This document shows, in pieces, positions 42,482-51,500 of a stretch of 64,000 nt of DNA. A program made the translations under genes and the position numbers. The notes under the pieces are model-generated. The model was not told the DNA's origin. It saw only the letters and a list, made by a program, of their open reading frames with translations, and did not search any database. Numbering within the stretch: position 1 is the first letter of the stretch; every line of letters begins with the position of its first letter. Source of the stretch: Streptomyces cirratus (lineage in GTDB: Bacteria > Actinomycetota > Actinomycetes > Streptomycetales > Streptomycetaceae); contig NZ_BMVP01000013.1 of the NCBI RefSeq assembly GCF_014650775.1, positions 1-64,000 of the forward strand, written 5' to 3'.

Positions 42482-43764
42482 CAGGCACCTTCCGCGGATA
42501 TCTGGGAGACGACCGGCTGGAACTTTCCGCTCCGCTCGCCGGCGATGTAGTCGACGGCCTCGAACCGCACCGGGTTCGGTGCCAGGGCCTCGGTCAGGCG
42601 GTGTTCGAGGGCGCTGCTCTGCGATCGGTCCGCCGCGGCGTTGGGGATGTACCGGAAGGTGCACGCACCGGTCCGGTCCTGTTCCAGCTTGTAGAGGTCG
42701 ATGCCGGGGGCCTCGCCGACCAGGGCGTCGACGGCGCCGGGCGTGACGGTCCGGCCGTCCGTCAGCCGGATCATGTGGGTGGCCCGGCCCTCGATCCGCA
42801 CCAGCGGCAGGTCGCTGCCGCAGGGGCAGCGGCCTTCCAGGGGGGTGAAGTGGTCTCCGGTGGCGTAGCGGATGCGCGGCACCAGGCCGTCGTCCACCGT
42901 GGTGACGTACAGCTCGCCGGTCTCGCCGTACGCGACGGGCAGGCCGTCCCGGATGAACTCCATGTGGAAGTCGCGGTCGTTGACGTGGCGGTTGCCGTGG
43001 TGGCACTCGAAGCCGAGGTAGCCCAGCTCGGACATGCCGATCATGTCTCCGACCGGCAGGTCCGGACCCATGAACTCCTCGATCTGGCGCCGCGCCACCC
43101 GGGTCATGAGGGTGTACCCGCACACCATGTGCAGGCGGCGCGGCGAGGTGATGGTGCGTTTGAGCCTGCGTGCCCAGCGGGTCAGGAACGCGAAGTGCGT
43201 GGGGTCCACGACCAGCAGGTCGGGCTCGTACAGCTCGATCTCGTCGAGGGCCTTGACGATCTGCCACTCCGGGGTGGCCAGGAGGTCGTGGGCCACGGTC
43301 AGCACGAGGGTGCCGTCCGCGAGGATCCGGTCCTCCATGGTGGAGAAACCCGTCGCGCACTCGACGTCCGAGCAGTTCGGCGGCGCGAAGCGGCAGATCC
43401 TGGGGCGGCTGCCGGGGCGCCAGAGCTCGTCGAAGCGGCGGTTGACGCCGAGGGCGGAGGCCTGCCGGCGCGCCAGGTCGTAGGAGAGGATGGCGCTGTT
43501 GAGCCGTTCGCCGGAGGTACCGGAACTCTGGAAGCGCATCACGTGCGGCGAGTTGAGGGTGTATCCCTTCGCGAGCACGCCCGCGGGGAAGTTGCGCCGG
43601 TAGTGGGGCTTGGAGGTCGGCGGCAGCCGCAGGAAGTCAGCGGGTTCCCGGATGTCCGCCGGGAGGAGGCCGCTGGCCTCCATGTGCTTGCGGAAGAAGA
43701 CGGTGTTGTCGTAGGCGTAGGCGATCTCTTCGCGTACGGCCTCGAAGGTGCTCGGCTCGCTCAT
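42481..43764 (-). CDS. PaaK-like adenylate-forming enzyme
   Basis: A 427-residue member of the phenylacetate-CoA ligase/LuxE-like group. It shows the phosphate-binding loop VMRFQSSGTSGERLNS (about 77-92), GMSELGYLGFEC (motif with the adenine-binding Glu), YGETGELYVTTVDD, RIRYATGDHFTPLEGRCPCGSDLPLVRIEGR and the C-terminal PaaK-type lid. It activates a carboxylic acid as acyl-AMP, then passes it to CoA, a carrier or another nucleophile. The substrate may be a starter acid for NRPS1 or the released product. The ATG overlaps the upstream stop (ATGGCATGA region). Confidence 0.8.
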   Translation of the reverse strand: MSEPSTFEAVREEIAYAYDNTVFFRKHMEASGLLPADIREPADFLRLPPTSKPHYRRNFPAGVLAKGYTLNSPHVMRFQSSGTSGERLNSAILSYDLARRQASALGVNRRFDELWRPGSRPRICRFAPPNCSDVECATGFSTMEDRILADGTLVLTVAHDLLATPEWQIVKALDEIELYEPDLLVVDPTHFAFLTRWARRLKRTITSPRRLHMVCGYTLMTRVARRQIEEFMGPDLPVGDMIGMSELGYLGFECHHGNRHVNDRDFHMEFIRDGLPVAYGETGELYVTTVDDGLVPRIRYATGDHFTPLEGRCPCGSDLPLVRIEGRATHMIRLTDGRTVTPGAVDALVGEAPGIDLYKLEQDRTGACTFRYIPNAAADRSQSSALEHRLTEALAPNPVRFEAVDYIAGERSGKFQPVVSQISAEGA

Positions 43765-44780
43765 GCCATGGCCACCAGGACGCGGCGGTCGCCGGAGTAG
43801 GGGTTCCGGCCGTGCGAGAACTGCTCGTTGTCGACGATCATGACGTCGCCCGCCTGCCAGGGGAGGGCGATCTCCTCGGCGGCGTAGGCGGCCCGGACGT
43901 GGGCGAGGTCCTCGGGGTCCAAGGGGGTGCCGTCGCCGTACAGGGCGTTGCGGGGCAGCTCGTCCTCGGCGAAGTCGGCGCGCAGTTCGCTCTCGACGTG
44001 GGCGGGCAGCGAGCTGACGTGGAAGAGGTGCGCCTGGTTGAACCAGACCCTCTCGCCGGTCGCCCGGGCCTTGAGGGTCGCCTGCACCACGTGGCGGGTG
44101 CGCAGGCGCTCGCCGCCCAGCCACTGCGCCTCGATGCCGTGCCGTGCGCAGTAGGCGTCGACCTCGGCGCGGTCCTGGGTCTGGAAGACCTCCTGCCAGC
44201 TCAGGTCCATGCCGTGGCCGAAGTTGCGGACGTACATGACGCCGTGGCGCTCGAAACGCTCGCGTGTGGCCTGCGGCAGCCGGGCGTGGACGCGGGCGCT
44301 GTCGGCGACGGGGGTCTCGCCGCCCGTGGCGGCCGGGACGAGGCAGGTGAGGAAGAGCGTCGCCGGCCAGGAGTCGGCGTACGACATCTCGTTGTGCTGG
44401 GGGATGGTCTGGTCGGCCGGGTACTCGGTCGACGTGAAGACGTTCCCGTCGACGCGCCGGCGCGGAGTGGAGCGGTTGTCGTAGTCGCGCAGTCCTCCAT
44501 CGAGGCCCGTGACGAGTTCCGCGAGGCCGGCGGCGTCGAGCGGGGCGAAGCCGCGCAGCAGGACGGCGCCGTGCTCGTCCCTCAGCCGGGCCAGGGTGTC
44601 GCCGGAGGTCGACAGCCATTCCCGGGCGTCGAGTCCGGGCACGGCCGGTGTGCAGGACACGGCCCGGGTTCCGTCGAGCAGCGGGGCGGTGCGGACCAGT
44701 GCCTGGCTGCTGACGGCGACGGACCGCCGCGTTCGGGTGAAACGGTCGCTCGGGCCGGTTCCGCTGGTTCGGGTCAACAC
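43761..44780 (-). CDS. SyrP-like Fe(II)/2-oxoglutarate dioxygenase (probable Asp beta-hydroxylase)
   Basis: A 339-residue TauD/clavaminate-synthase-fold enzyme. The iron ligands are His129 and Glu131 in IPQHNEMSYADSWP and His323 in EQFSHGRNPYSGDRR, whose Arg binds 2-oxoglutarate. GGETPVADSARV, MYVRNFGHGMDLSWQEVFQT and WFNQAHLFHVSSL are the pattern of SyrP-type hydroxylases, which hydroxylate carrier-bound aspartate. The GTG start overlaps the NRPS3 stop and follows AAGGAG, so it is made together with the Asp module. Beta-hydroxylation of Asp on NRPS3 is the predicted reaction. Confidence 0.85.
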   Translation of the reverse strand: MLTRTSGTGPSDRFTRTRRSVAVSSQALVRTAPLLDGTRAVSCTPAVPGLDAREWLSTSGDTLARLRDEHGAVLLRGFAPLDAAGLAELVTGLDGGLRDYDNRSTPRRRVDGNVFTSTEYPADQTIPQHNEMSYADSWPATLFLTCLVPAATGGETPVADSARVHARLPQATRERFERHGVMYVRNFGHGMDLSWQEVFQTQDRAEVDAYCARHGIEAQWLGGERLRTRHVVQATLKARATGERVWFNQAHLFHVSSLPAHVESELRADFAEDELPRNALYGDGTPLDPEDLAHVRAAYAAEEIALPWQAGDVMIVDNEQFSHGRNPYSGDRRVLVAMA

Positions 44781-47700
44781 GCCTGTGTCTCCTTCTTCTC
44801 CAGGAGCTGGTCGATGAACTCGGCGAGTTCCGATACGACGGGGAACTCGAAGAGGTTGCGCAGTTTGAAAGCCACCTTGAACTCGTCGCGCACCCTGGCG
44901 ACCAGCTGGGTGGCGAGGAGCGAGTGCCCGCCGATCTCGAAGAAGTCGTCGTCGGCGCCGACCTGCCCGAGGAGCAGGAGCTGCGCCACTATGGCGGCGA
45001 CGGCCTTCTCGGTCGCGGTGCGGGGCTCGACGTAGGACTCGGAGCCCTGGGTGTAGAAGCCCGGCTCGGGGAGCATCGAGGCGTCGATCTTGCCGCTGCT
45101 GGTCAGCGGGAAGGCGTCCAGTGCCACGAGGTGGGCGGGCAGCATGAAGTCCGGGAGGCGCTCGGCCAGGAACTCGCGGAGCCACTCCGCGGAGCCGCGG
45201 CCGCCTTCGGTGTCGATCAGGTAGCCGACGAGGTGGGCGCCCGTGCTTTCGCCGGCCTCGACGACGAGGCTGCCGGTGACCCGCGGGTGCTGGCGCATGA
45301 CGGCTTCGATCTCGCCGAGTTCCACGCGGAAGCCGCGGAGTTTGATCTGGCGGTCGATGCGGCCGAGGAACTCCACCGTGAGATCGGGCAGGAGGCGCAC
45401 CTTGTCGCCGGTGCGGTACATCCGCGCCGAGGGGTCCGTGACGAAGGGGTCGGTGACGAACCGTTCCTTTTGCTCTTCGGTCGGGGACAGGTAGCCCTGG
45501 GACACCGAGGAGCCGCCGATCCACAGCTCGCCCGGAACGCCGACCGGCAGCGGCCGGCGGTGTGGGTCGAGGACGTAGGCCCGCGCGTGGCGCATCGGTG
45601 TGCCCAGCGGAACGCTGGAGGCCAGCGCGGCCAGGTCGTCGGCGGCGCGGGCGCGCCCGCACAGGACGCCGACCGTCGTCTCGGTCGGCCCGTAGTGGTT
45701 GTAGAGCCGGCACTCGCCCAGGTAGCCCTCGAAGAGGTTGTACCAGCCCCAGCCGAACGGTTCGCCGCCCGCGACCAGGGCCTGGCGCGGCATCAGCCGC
45801 TCGGGCGCCTCGGCCACGGTGAAGACGGCCTCCAGGTGCGAGGGCGTGATCTTGAGGAGGTCGTAGTTCTCCGCGCAGAGCAGCTCGGCGAGCGCCTGCG
45901 CGTCCGCGGAGACCTCCGGGGCGACGACCAGCAGTGCGCCGCCGGTGACCAGCGGCGGGAACAGCGCGGTGTTGCCCAGGTCGGTGCCGAGGGTGCTCAG
46001 GGCGACCGAGTCGACCGGTCCGGTCAGCTCCAGCCGGTCGAGGACGCCGTCCAGGTAGGCCGCGAGCTGGCCGTGGCCGACCAGCACGCCCTTGGGCGTA
46101 CCGGTGGATCCCGAGGTGAAGATGACGTAGGCGGGGTCGTCGTCGGAGGTCGCGACGTCCGGACGCGCGTCGTCGCGGCCGGCGCACACCGTCAGCTCCG
46201 CGTCCAGGAGGACGGTGTCGCACTCCGCGGGGAGGGCCGGGGCGGTCTCCCGGGTGGCGACGACGTGGCCGAAGCCGACCGCGTCGACGACGGCCGAGCG
46301 GCGCTTGGCCGGCAGGTGCGGGTCGATGGGCACGTAGCCGGCGCCGGCCTTGGCGATGGCCAGGATCGCGACGACGGCCAGGTCGGAGCGTTCCATGCAG
46401 AGGCCGACCAGTGCGCCGTGGCGCACCCCGCGCGCCAGGAGCTCGTTGGCCAGCCGGTTGGCGGCCAGGTCGAGGTCCCGGTAGCTCCAGGTGCGGGTGG
46501 CCGTTCGCAGGGCGGCCGCGTCCGGGGTCCGCTCCGCACTCCGCTCGACCTGCCGGTGCCAGTGATCGGCCGGGCGCTGCGGCGGCTGCTGCGGGTTGGT
46601 GAGCGCCACCAGCTCGCGCGCGGCCTGCTCGTCCAGCACGGCCAGGGTGGCAACGCTGGTCCCGAGGCCGGAGCCCAGCGCTGCCAGGGCGGCCCGCAGG
46701 CACACCAGCAGCGCCTCGGCGCCGCCCTGGGCCATGCCGAGGGTCTGGTGGCGCAGGGCGATACGGATCTCCCCGTCCGTGGCGCGCACCGCCAGGGCGA
46801 CCTTGCGGGCGTGGTCGGCGGGCTCGGTCCAGGGGCCGGAGAAGACCGGCGCCGTGCCCGCGGTGAAAGCCGCGGCCTCGTGGAAGGAGAAGCCGGGGAT
46901 GTGGGCGACGTGCTGCCAGGCCGGGTCCATGGAGGACTCGTCGGCCTGCTCGAAGGTGTCGAGTTCCAGGTCCACGGCGCGCAGCAGATCGCCGAGGGTC
47001 GTCTCGTCCCCGACCTGGGCGAGGACCGGTACGGGCGTCTCGAACAGGCCGATCGAGGTCTGCATCTCCTGGAACGGGCGGCGTGCGATCAGCGCGTTGA
47101 CGGCGAGGCGCTCCGGCCGGCCGGCCGCGTGCCACAGGCCGGTGAACCAGCCGGTCAGCAGAACGGTGCGCAGACCGCCGGCGCAGTCCTGGCCGAGGAG
47201 GCGCAGCCGCTCGGCGAGCGGCCCCGGCACGGTCCATTCGAGGGTGGCGCGGTCCGTGTCGTCACAGAGCAGTTCCAGTGGCAGGTTGAGCGGGGGCAGG
47301 GCCGCGACCGCGGCCGCGCGGTCGGCGGCGAGTTCGCGCTGGCGCGGGCTCGGCGCGCCCTCCTCGGCCTGCCACTGGGCGTAGTCGGCGTACTGGACGA
47401 CGTCGTCGCGGGTCCAGGGCGAGCCTGCCAGGCGTGCGGCGCAGGCGTCCCGCAGGTCCCGCAGGAAGACGTCCGCCGAGACGGTGTCCATGCTCAGCCG
47501 GGGGGCCGACACCACGAGCGAGTGCCGCCCGTCGGTGTGGGTGAACAGGACGAGGCGGACGGCGCCCGCGCCGTCCCCGGTGGTGCCCGGCTCCCGGGCC
47601 TCGTCGCGGACGAGCGCGGTGAACGCGGCGTCGTCGCCGGAGCGCTCCGACACGAGGACCCGCGGCTCGTCCTCGATGACCATCAAGGCGGCGCTGTTCT

Positions 47701-47902
47701 CGCCGAGCACCCGGCGGTACGCGGTCCGCAGGCTCTCGTGCGCCAGGGCGACGTCCCGCGCCGCGTCCGCCAGCACGGCGGGGTCGAGGGCGGAGCCGAG
47801 GGCCACCCCGGCGACCCTGCGGCCGCCGTCCCCGCCGCCGTCGAGGCCGAGGACGTGCTGCTGCTGCTTCGACAGGAGGAAGCCCTCCCAGGTCTGGGTC
47901 AT
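44774..47902 (-). CDS. NRPS3: inactive C-like domain, A(Asp), PCP
   Basis: A 1042-residue NRPS. The N-terminal C-type domain (about 8-440) has VVSAPRLSMDTVS (131-143) where HHxxxDG should be, so it cannot condense. The A domain (about 455-945) has TSGSTGTPKG, STLGTDLGNTALFP, NHYGPTETT, YRTGDKVR and RIDRQIKLRGFRVE. The specificity residues read by eye are D-L-T-K-V-G-H-V-G, essentially the Asp code. The PCP (about 955-1030) has FFEIGGHSLL. There is no thioesterase or reductase at the end. The start overlaps the DUF6817-like gene (ATGA). The inactive domain may dock the hydroxylase. Confidence 0.92.
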   Translation of the reverse strand: MTQTWEGFLLSKQQQHVLGLDGGGDGGRRVAGVALGSALDPAVLADAARDVALAHESLRTAYRRVLGENSAALMVIEDEPRVLVSERSGDDAAFTALVRDEAREPGTTGDGAGAVRLVLFTHTDGRHSLVVSAPRLSMDTVSADVFLRDLRDACAARLAGSPWTRDDVVQYADYAQWQAEEGAPSPRQRELAADRAAAVAALPPLNLPLELLCDDTDRATLEWTVPGPLAERLRLLGQDCAGGLRTVLLTGWFTGLWHAAGRPERLAVNALIARRPFQEMQTSIGLFETPVPVLAQVGDETTLGDLLRAVDLELDTFEQADESSMDPAWQHVAHIPGFSFHEAAAFTAGTAPVFSGPWTEPADHARKVALAVRATDGEIRIALRHQTLGMAQGGAEALLVCLRAALAALGSGLGTSVATLAVLDEQAARELVALTNPQQPPQRPADHWHRQVERSAERTPDAAALRTATRTWSYRDLDLAANRLANELLARGVRHGALVGLCMERSDLAVVAILAIAKAGAGYVPIDPHLPAKRRSAVVDAVGFGHVVATRETAPALPAECDTVLLDAELTVCAGRDDARPDVATSDDDPAYVIFTSGSTGTPKGVLVGHGQLAAYLDGVLDRLELTGPVDSVALSTLGTDLGNTALFPPLVTGGALLVVAPEVSADAQALAELLCAENYDLLKITPSHLEAVFTVAEAPERLMPRQALVAGGEPFGWGWYNLFEGYLGECRLYNHYGPTETTVGVLCGRARAADDLAALASSVPLGTPMRHARAYVLDPHRRPLPVGVPGELWIGGSSVSQGYLSPTEEQKERFVTDPFVTDPSARMYRTGDKVRLLPDLTVEFLGRIDRQIKLRGFRVELGEIEAVMRQHPRVTGSLVVEAGESTGAHLVGYLIDTEGGRGSAEWLREFLAERLPDFMLPAHLVALDAFPLTSSGKIDASMLPEPGFYTQGSESYVEPRTATEKAVAAIVAQLLLLGQVGADDDFFEIGGHSLLATQLVARVRDEFKVAFKLRNLFEFPVVSELAEFIDQLLEKKETQAC

Positions 47903-48492
47903 CGGCTCGGCTCCGGTTCGATCCACAACTGCCCCTTGGTGTACTTGTTCCATGTGTCGACTGCGTCCTGGCCGAGGTATTCGGCGGCGATCTGCCAGAA
48001 ACCCGCGTACTCGGCCGGGAGGTTGAGGTGGGAGTGACTGACCTGCTGCGGCATGTGCGCCAGGACGTCACCGAGCTTGAGGCGCAGCAGGTCCTCGAAC
48101 TGCTCCCGGTCCAGCGGGATGTCCTCGCCGGTCCTGCGGTCCTTGAGGGCCGGCTGGCCCTTCGGACGCATGATGTTGCGGAAGCTCTTGCCGAGCGACG
48201 CGTAGTTCATGACGGAGAAGCGGTAGATCATCTCCTCCACGCGGGGTCCGACGACCGCACGGACCTCGACGCGCTTGTCCTCCGGGATGGACTCGACGTT
48301 GTCGTTGTGGAGCCCCTCGGTCCCGTAGACGCCGTGGAACAGTCCGGCCATGCAGACGTGGTCTCCCGCCTTCATGTCCTGGAGGATGGCGCACGCCCGG
48401 AACATGTGGTCCAGGAGCGTCTCGTCCTGGTGCGCGACCTTGTGCAGCCCCAGCTGCACGAGATCGTCTCGGTAGTGCTCTGTGTCAAGCAT
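47899..48492 (-). CDS. DUF6817-like protein, HD-type helix bundle
   Basis: A 197-residue all-helical protein placed between two megasynthase genes. It has QDETLLDHMFRACAILQDM, HVCMAGLFHGVYGTEGL and IPEDKRVEVRAVVGPRVEEMIYRFSVMNY, the pattern of the DUF6817 family (LLxHLxxxxxLL...CxAGLFHxVYGT). Conserved His/Asp positions resemble HD-domain metal sites. No reaction is known to me for this family. Its coupling by ATGA to the NRPS3 gene argues for a dedicated role in the pathway, perhaps tailoring of a carrier-bound intermediate. The start follows GAGGAAG. Confidence 0.7.
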   Translation of the reverse strand: MLDTEHYRDDLVQLGLHKVAHQDETLLDHMFRACAILQDMKAGDHVCMAGLFHGVYGTEGLHNDNVESIPEDKRVEVRAVVGPRVEEMIYRFSVMNYASLGKSFRNIMRPKGQPALKDRRTGEDIPLDREQFEDLLRLKLGDVLAHMPQQVSHSHLNLPAEYAGFWQIAAEYLGQDAVDTWNKYTKGQLWIEPEPSR

Positions 48493-48557
48493 TCGCTCTT
48501 CCTCGGTTGTGTGGTGTCCGCCGGCGCCCGGTCCGGGCGCCGGCGTACGGGTGGTAC

Positions 48558-51500
48558 TCATCCCTCGCGCACCGACACCCGCTGCGCGCGGACCTCCTTC
48601 CAGGACCGCGGCTTGCGCGCCTCGTCGCGGCCTTCCCAGAGGTCTTCCAGGGTTCGGTTGATCTGGCTGAGGCGCGTGTCCGGCTCGGTGGACAGCAGCG
48701 TCACGAGCGCGCGCAGGCAGTGCGTCAGACGGCGGACGGTGGGGTCGCGGAAGAGGCCGGCTCGGTAGTCGATCCCGCCTTCCATGCCCCCGTCGCCGGT
48801 GGCCACGAGCGTGAGCTTGATGTCGTGCACCGACAGCAGGAACTCGGCCTCCAGTTCCTCGACGCGCACGCCGGGCACGTCCCAGTCGGGCAGCGGGACG
48901 TCTTCGAGCAGGAACCACGTGCGGTACACCGGGGCCGACCCGCCCGCGCGGCGCTCCGGCCGGACGGCCTGGACGACGTGGTCGAACGGCACGTCCTGGT
49001 GGGCGTAGGCCTCCAGGGCGCTCTCGCGGACGTCCCTCAGCACGTCGGTGAAGGAGGGGTCGCCGGTGAACCTGGTCCGGATCGCGAGGCTGTTGACGAG
49101 GAACCCGATCGTGTTCTCCAGCTGCGGGTGGCCTCGGTGGCCGGCCGGTACGCCCACGACGACGTCCTGCTGGCGGCACCACCACTGGAGCAGTACCTGC
49201 CAGGCTGCGAGGTAGCCCATGAACGTGGTCGCGCGTTCGGCCGTGCAGACCTCCTTGAAGGCCGATGCCACCGCGGGTTCGAGCGCGAGGGGCGCCCGGG
49301 CCCCCTCGATCACCCCGGTGTCCTCGATGCCGTCCTCGGTGGGCAGGGCCAGGACGGGCAGCGGTGCTGCCAGCCGGCGGCGCCAGAAGTCGATCTGCTC
49401 CTTGAACGCCCCCGACGCGGCCTGCTCGGCCTCCCACAGGGCGACGTCGGCGTAGCTGACGCCGGGCTCCGGCAGGACGGAGGCGTTGCCGCTGCGGTAG
49501 AGCGCGCTGATCTCGCGCACCATGACCGAGGTGGACCAGGCGTCCCAGACGATGTGGTGCACGGAGACGACCAGGACGTGCTCCCGCGGGCCGACCCGCA
49601 GCAACCGGACCCGGAAGTGCGGGCCGCTGGTGAGGTCGAAGGGGGTGCGGGTCTCCTCGGCGATCACCCGCTCCGGCGCCAGCCTCTGCGGATCGTCGCT
49701 CACGTCGACGACCTGGAAGTCCAGTGCCTTCCCGGAGTCCGGGACCTGGCACGGTGCGTCCCCGGACGCCTCGAAGGACAGCGACAGGACGTCGTGCCGG
49801 CCGATGAACAGCTCGAACGCGCGGCGCAGGGCCGTGACGTCCAGCGGGCCGGTGAGGCGAAACGGCTGGACCAGGTTGTAGGTGGTGCTGTGGGGCGAGA
49901 CCTGCTCGTGGAACCACAGCCGCGACTGGGCGGCCGTCAGCGGGACCGGCGCCCCCGGCTCGGCCCGCCGGACCGGCCCGGCCGGGGTGCCCGGCGCCGC
50001 GGCCCCGCGGACCGCGTCGATGGCGGCCGCGATCGACTCCAGTGTCGGGTTGTCGAAGATGACCCGGATGGGGATCTCCACCTCCAGTGCCTTGCGCAGG
50101 TGGACGACGGTGCGCATGGCGGTGAGGGAGTCACCGCCCAGCTCGAAGAAGTGGTCCTGCCGGCCGACCCGTTCGACCTGGAGCATTTCCGCCCACACCG
50201 CGGCGACGATCTTCTCGGCCTCGGTGGCCGCCGCCTCGAACACGGTGGAACCGGCCGGTTCGTCCGGGACCACCAACGCCTTGCGGTCGACCTTGCCGTT
50301 GGCGGTGAGCGGCAGCTCGGCGATCCCGACGACCGTCTCGGGCACCATGTAGGCGGGCAGCTTGGCGCCGAGGAACTCCCGTACGTCCGCCGGGACCTGG
50401 CGGCCCTCCTCGGGGACGACGAACGCGACCAGCCGCTTGGCTCCCTGGGGCCGGCCGTGGACGACGGCCGCCGCACCGCGCACGTCGGGGTGCTGGAGCA
50501 GCGCCATCTCGATCTCGCCCAGCTCGATCCGGTACCCCTGGATCTTGACCTGGAAGTCCTCACGTCCGAGGAACTCGATCTCGCCGCCGGGCAGGAACCG
50601 GCCCAGGTCGCCCGTCCTGTACAGGCGCTCGCCCGTCACGGGGTGGCGTACGAAGCTCGCGGCGGTCTTCGCCTCGTCCCGCAGGTAGCCCTCGGCCAGG
50701 CCGGCGCCGCCGATGCAGAGCTGGCCCGGCACGCCGGTGGGGCGCGGCCGGAAACTCTCGTCGAACACGTGGAAGGTCTGGTTGCGCATCGGGGAGCCGT
50801 ACGGGATGGACGGCCAGTCCGCGGGCACCTCCCCGACGGGGTGCAGGATGGACCAGATGGACGCCTCCGTCGCGCCGCCGAGGCTGACGATCTCCGGCGC
50901 TGCGAGGACGCGCCGGATCCGCTCCGGCAGGGTGACCGGGAACCAGTCGCCGCTGAGCATCACCAGCCGCAGCGCGTCGCTGGTGACCCCGCTCACCGCC
51001 ATGTGCTCCACCAGCAGCTCCATCAGCGCCGGTACGGAGTTCCACAGGGTGACGCCGGCGCTTTCGGCCAGCTCCAGCCAGACCGCGGGGTCGCGGTGTG
51101 AGCCCGGGTCGGGGACCACGACGGCGCCGCCGACGGCGAGCGGGCCGAAGATGTCGTACACGGAGAGGTCGAAGCTGAGAGACGACAGGGCCAGGGTCCG
51201 GTCGTCGGCGCCGACCCCGAAGCGGTCGTTGACGTCGACGACCGTGTTGAGGGCGCCGCGGTGACTGATCATCACGCCCTTGGGCACACCCGTGGACCCG
51301 GAGGTGAAGATCACGTACGCGAGGTCGCCGGGGCCCGTGGCGGGGCGGGTGGGCGTGTCCGTGCCCGGGTCGCACGCCAGCGCGTCCACGACGGACACCG
51401 TGCCGTCGGGGCCCAGCGGGCCGGTCATCCGCTCGGCGACCCACGACTGGGTCAGCACCGCGCGGACCTGTCCCTGCTCCAGCAGGAAGCGGATGCGCTC

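Noticed and set aside
44924..48037. A 3-kb open frame on the plus strand opposite NRPS3
   Set aside because: Its make-up (Gly/Arg/Val-rich, no domains) is that of an antisense frame to a GC-rich gene whose minus-strand reading has complete NRPS motifs. The same holds for long plus-strand frames at 53301-56996 and 59207-61921.
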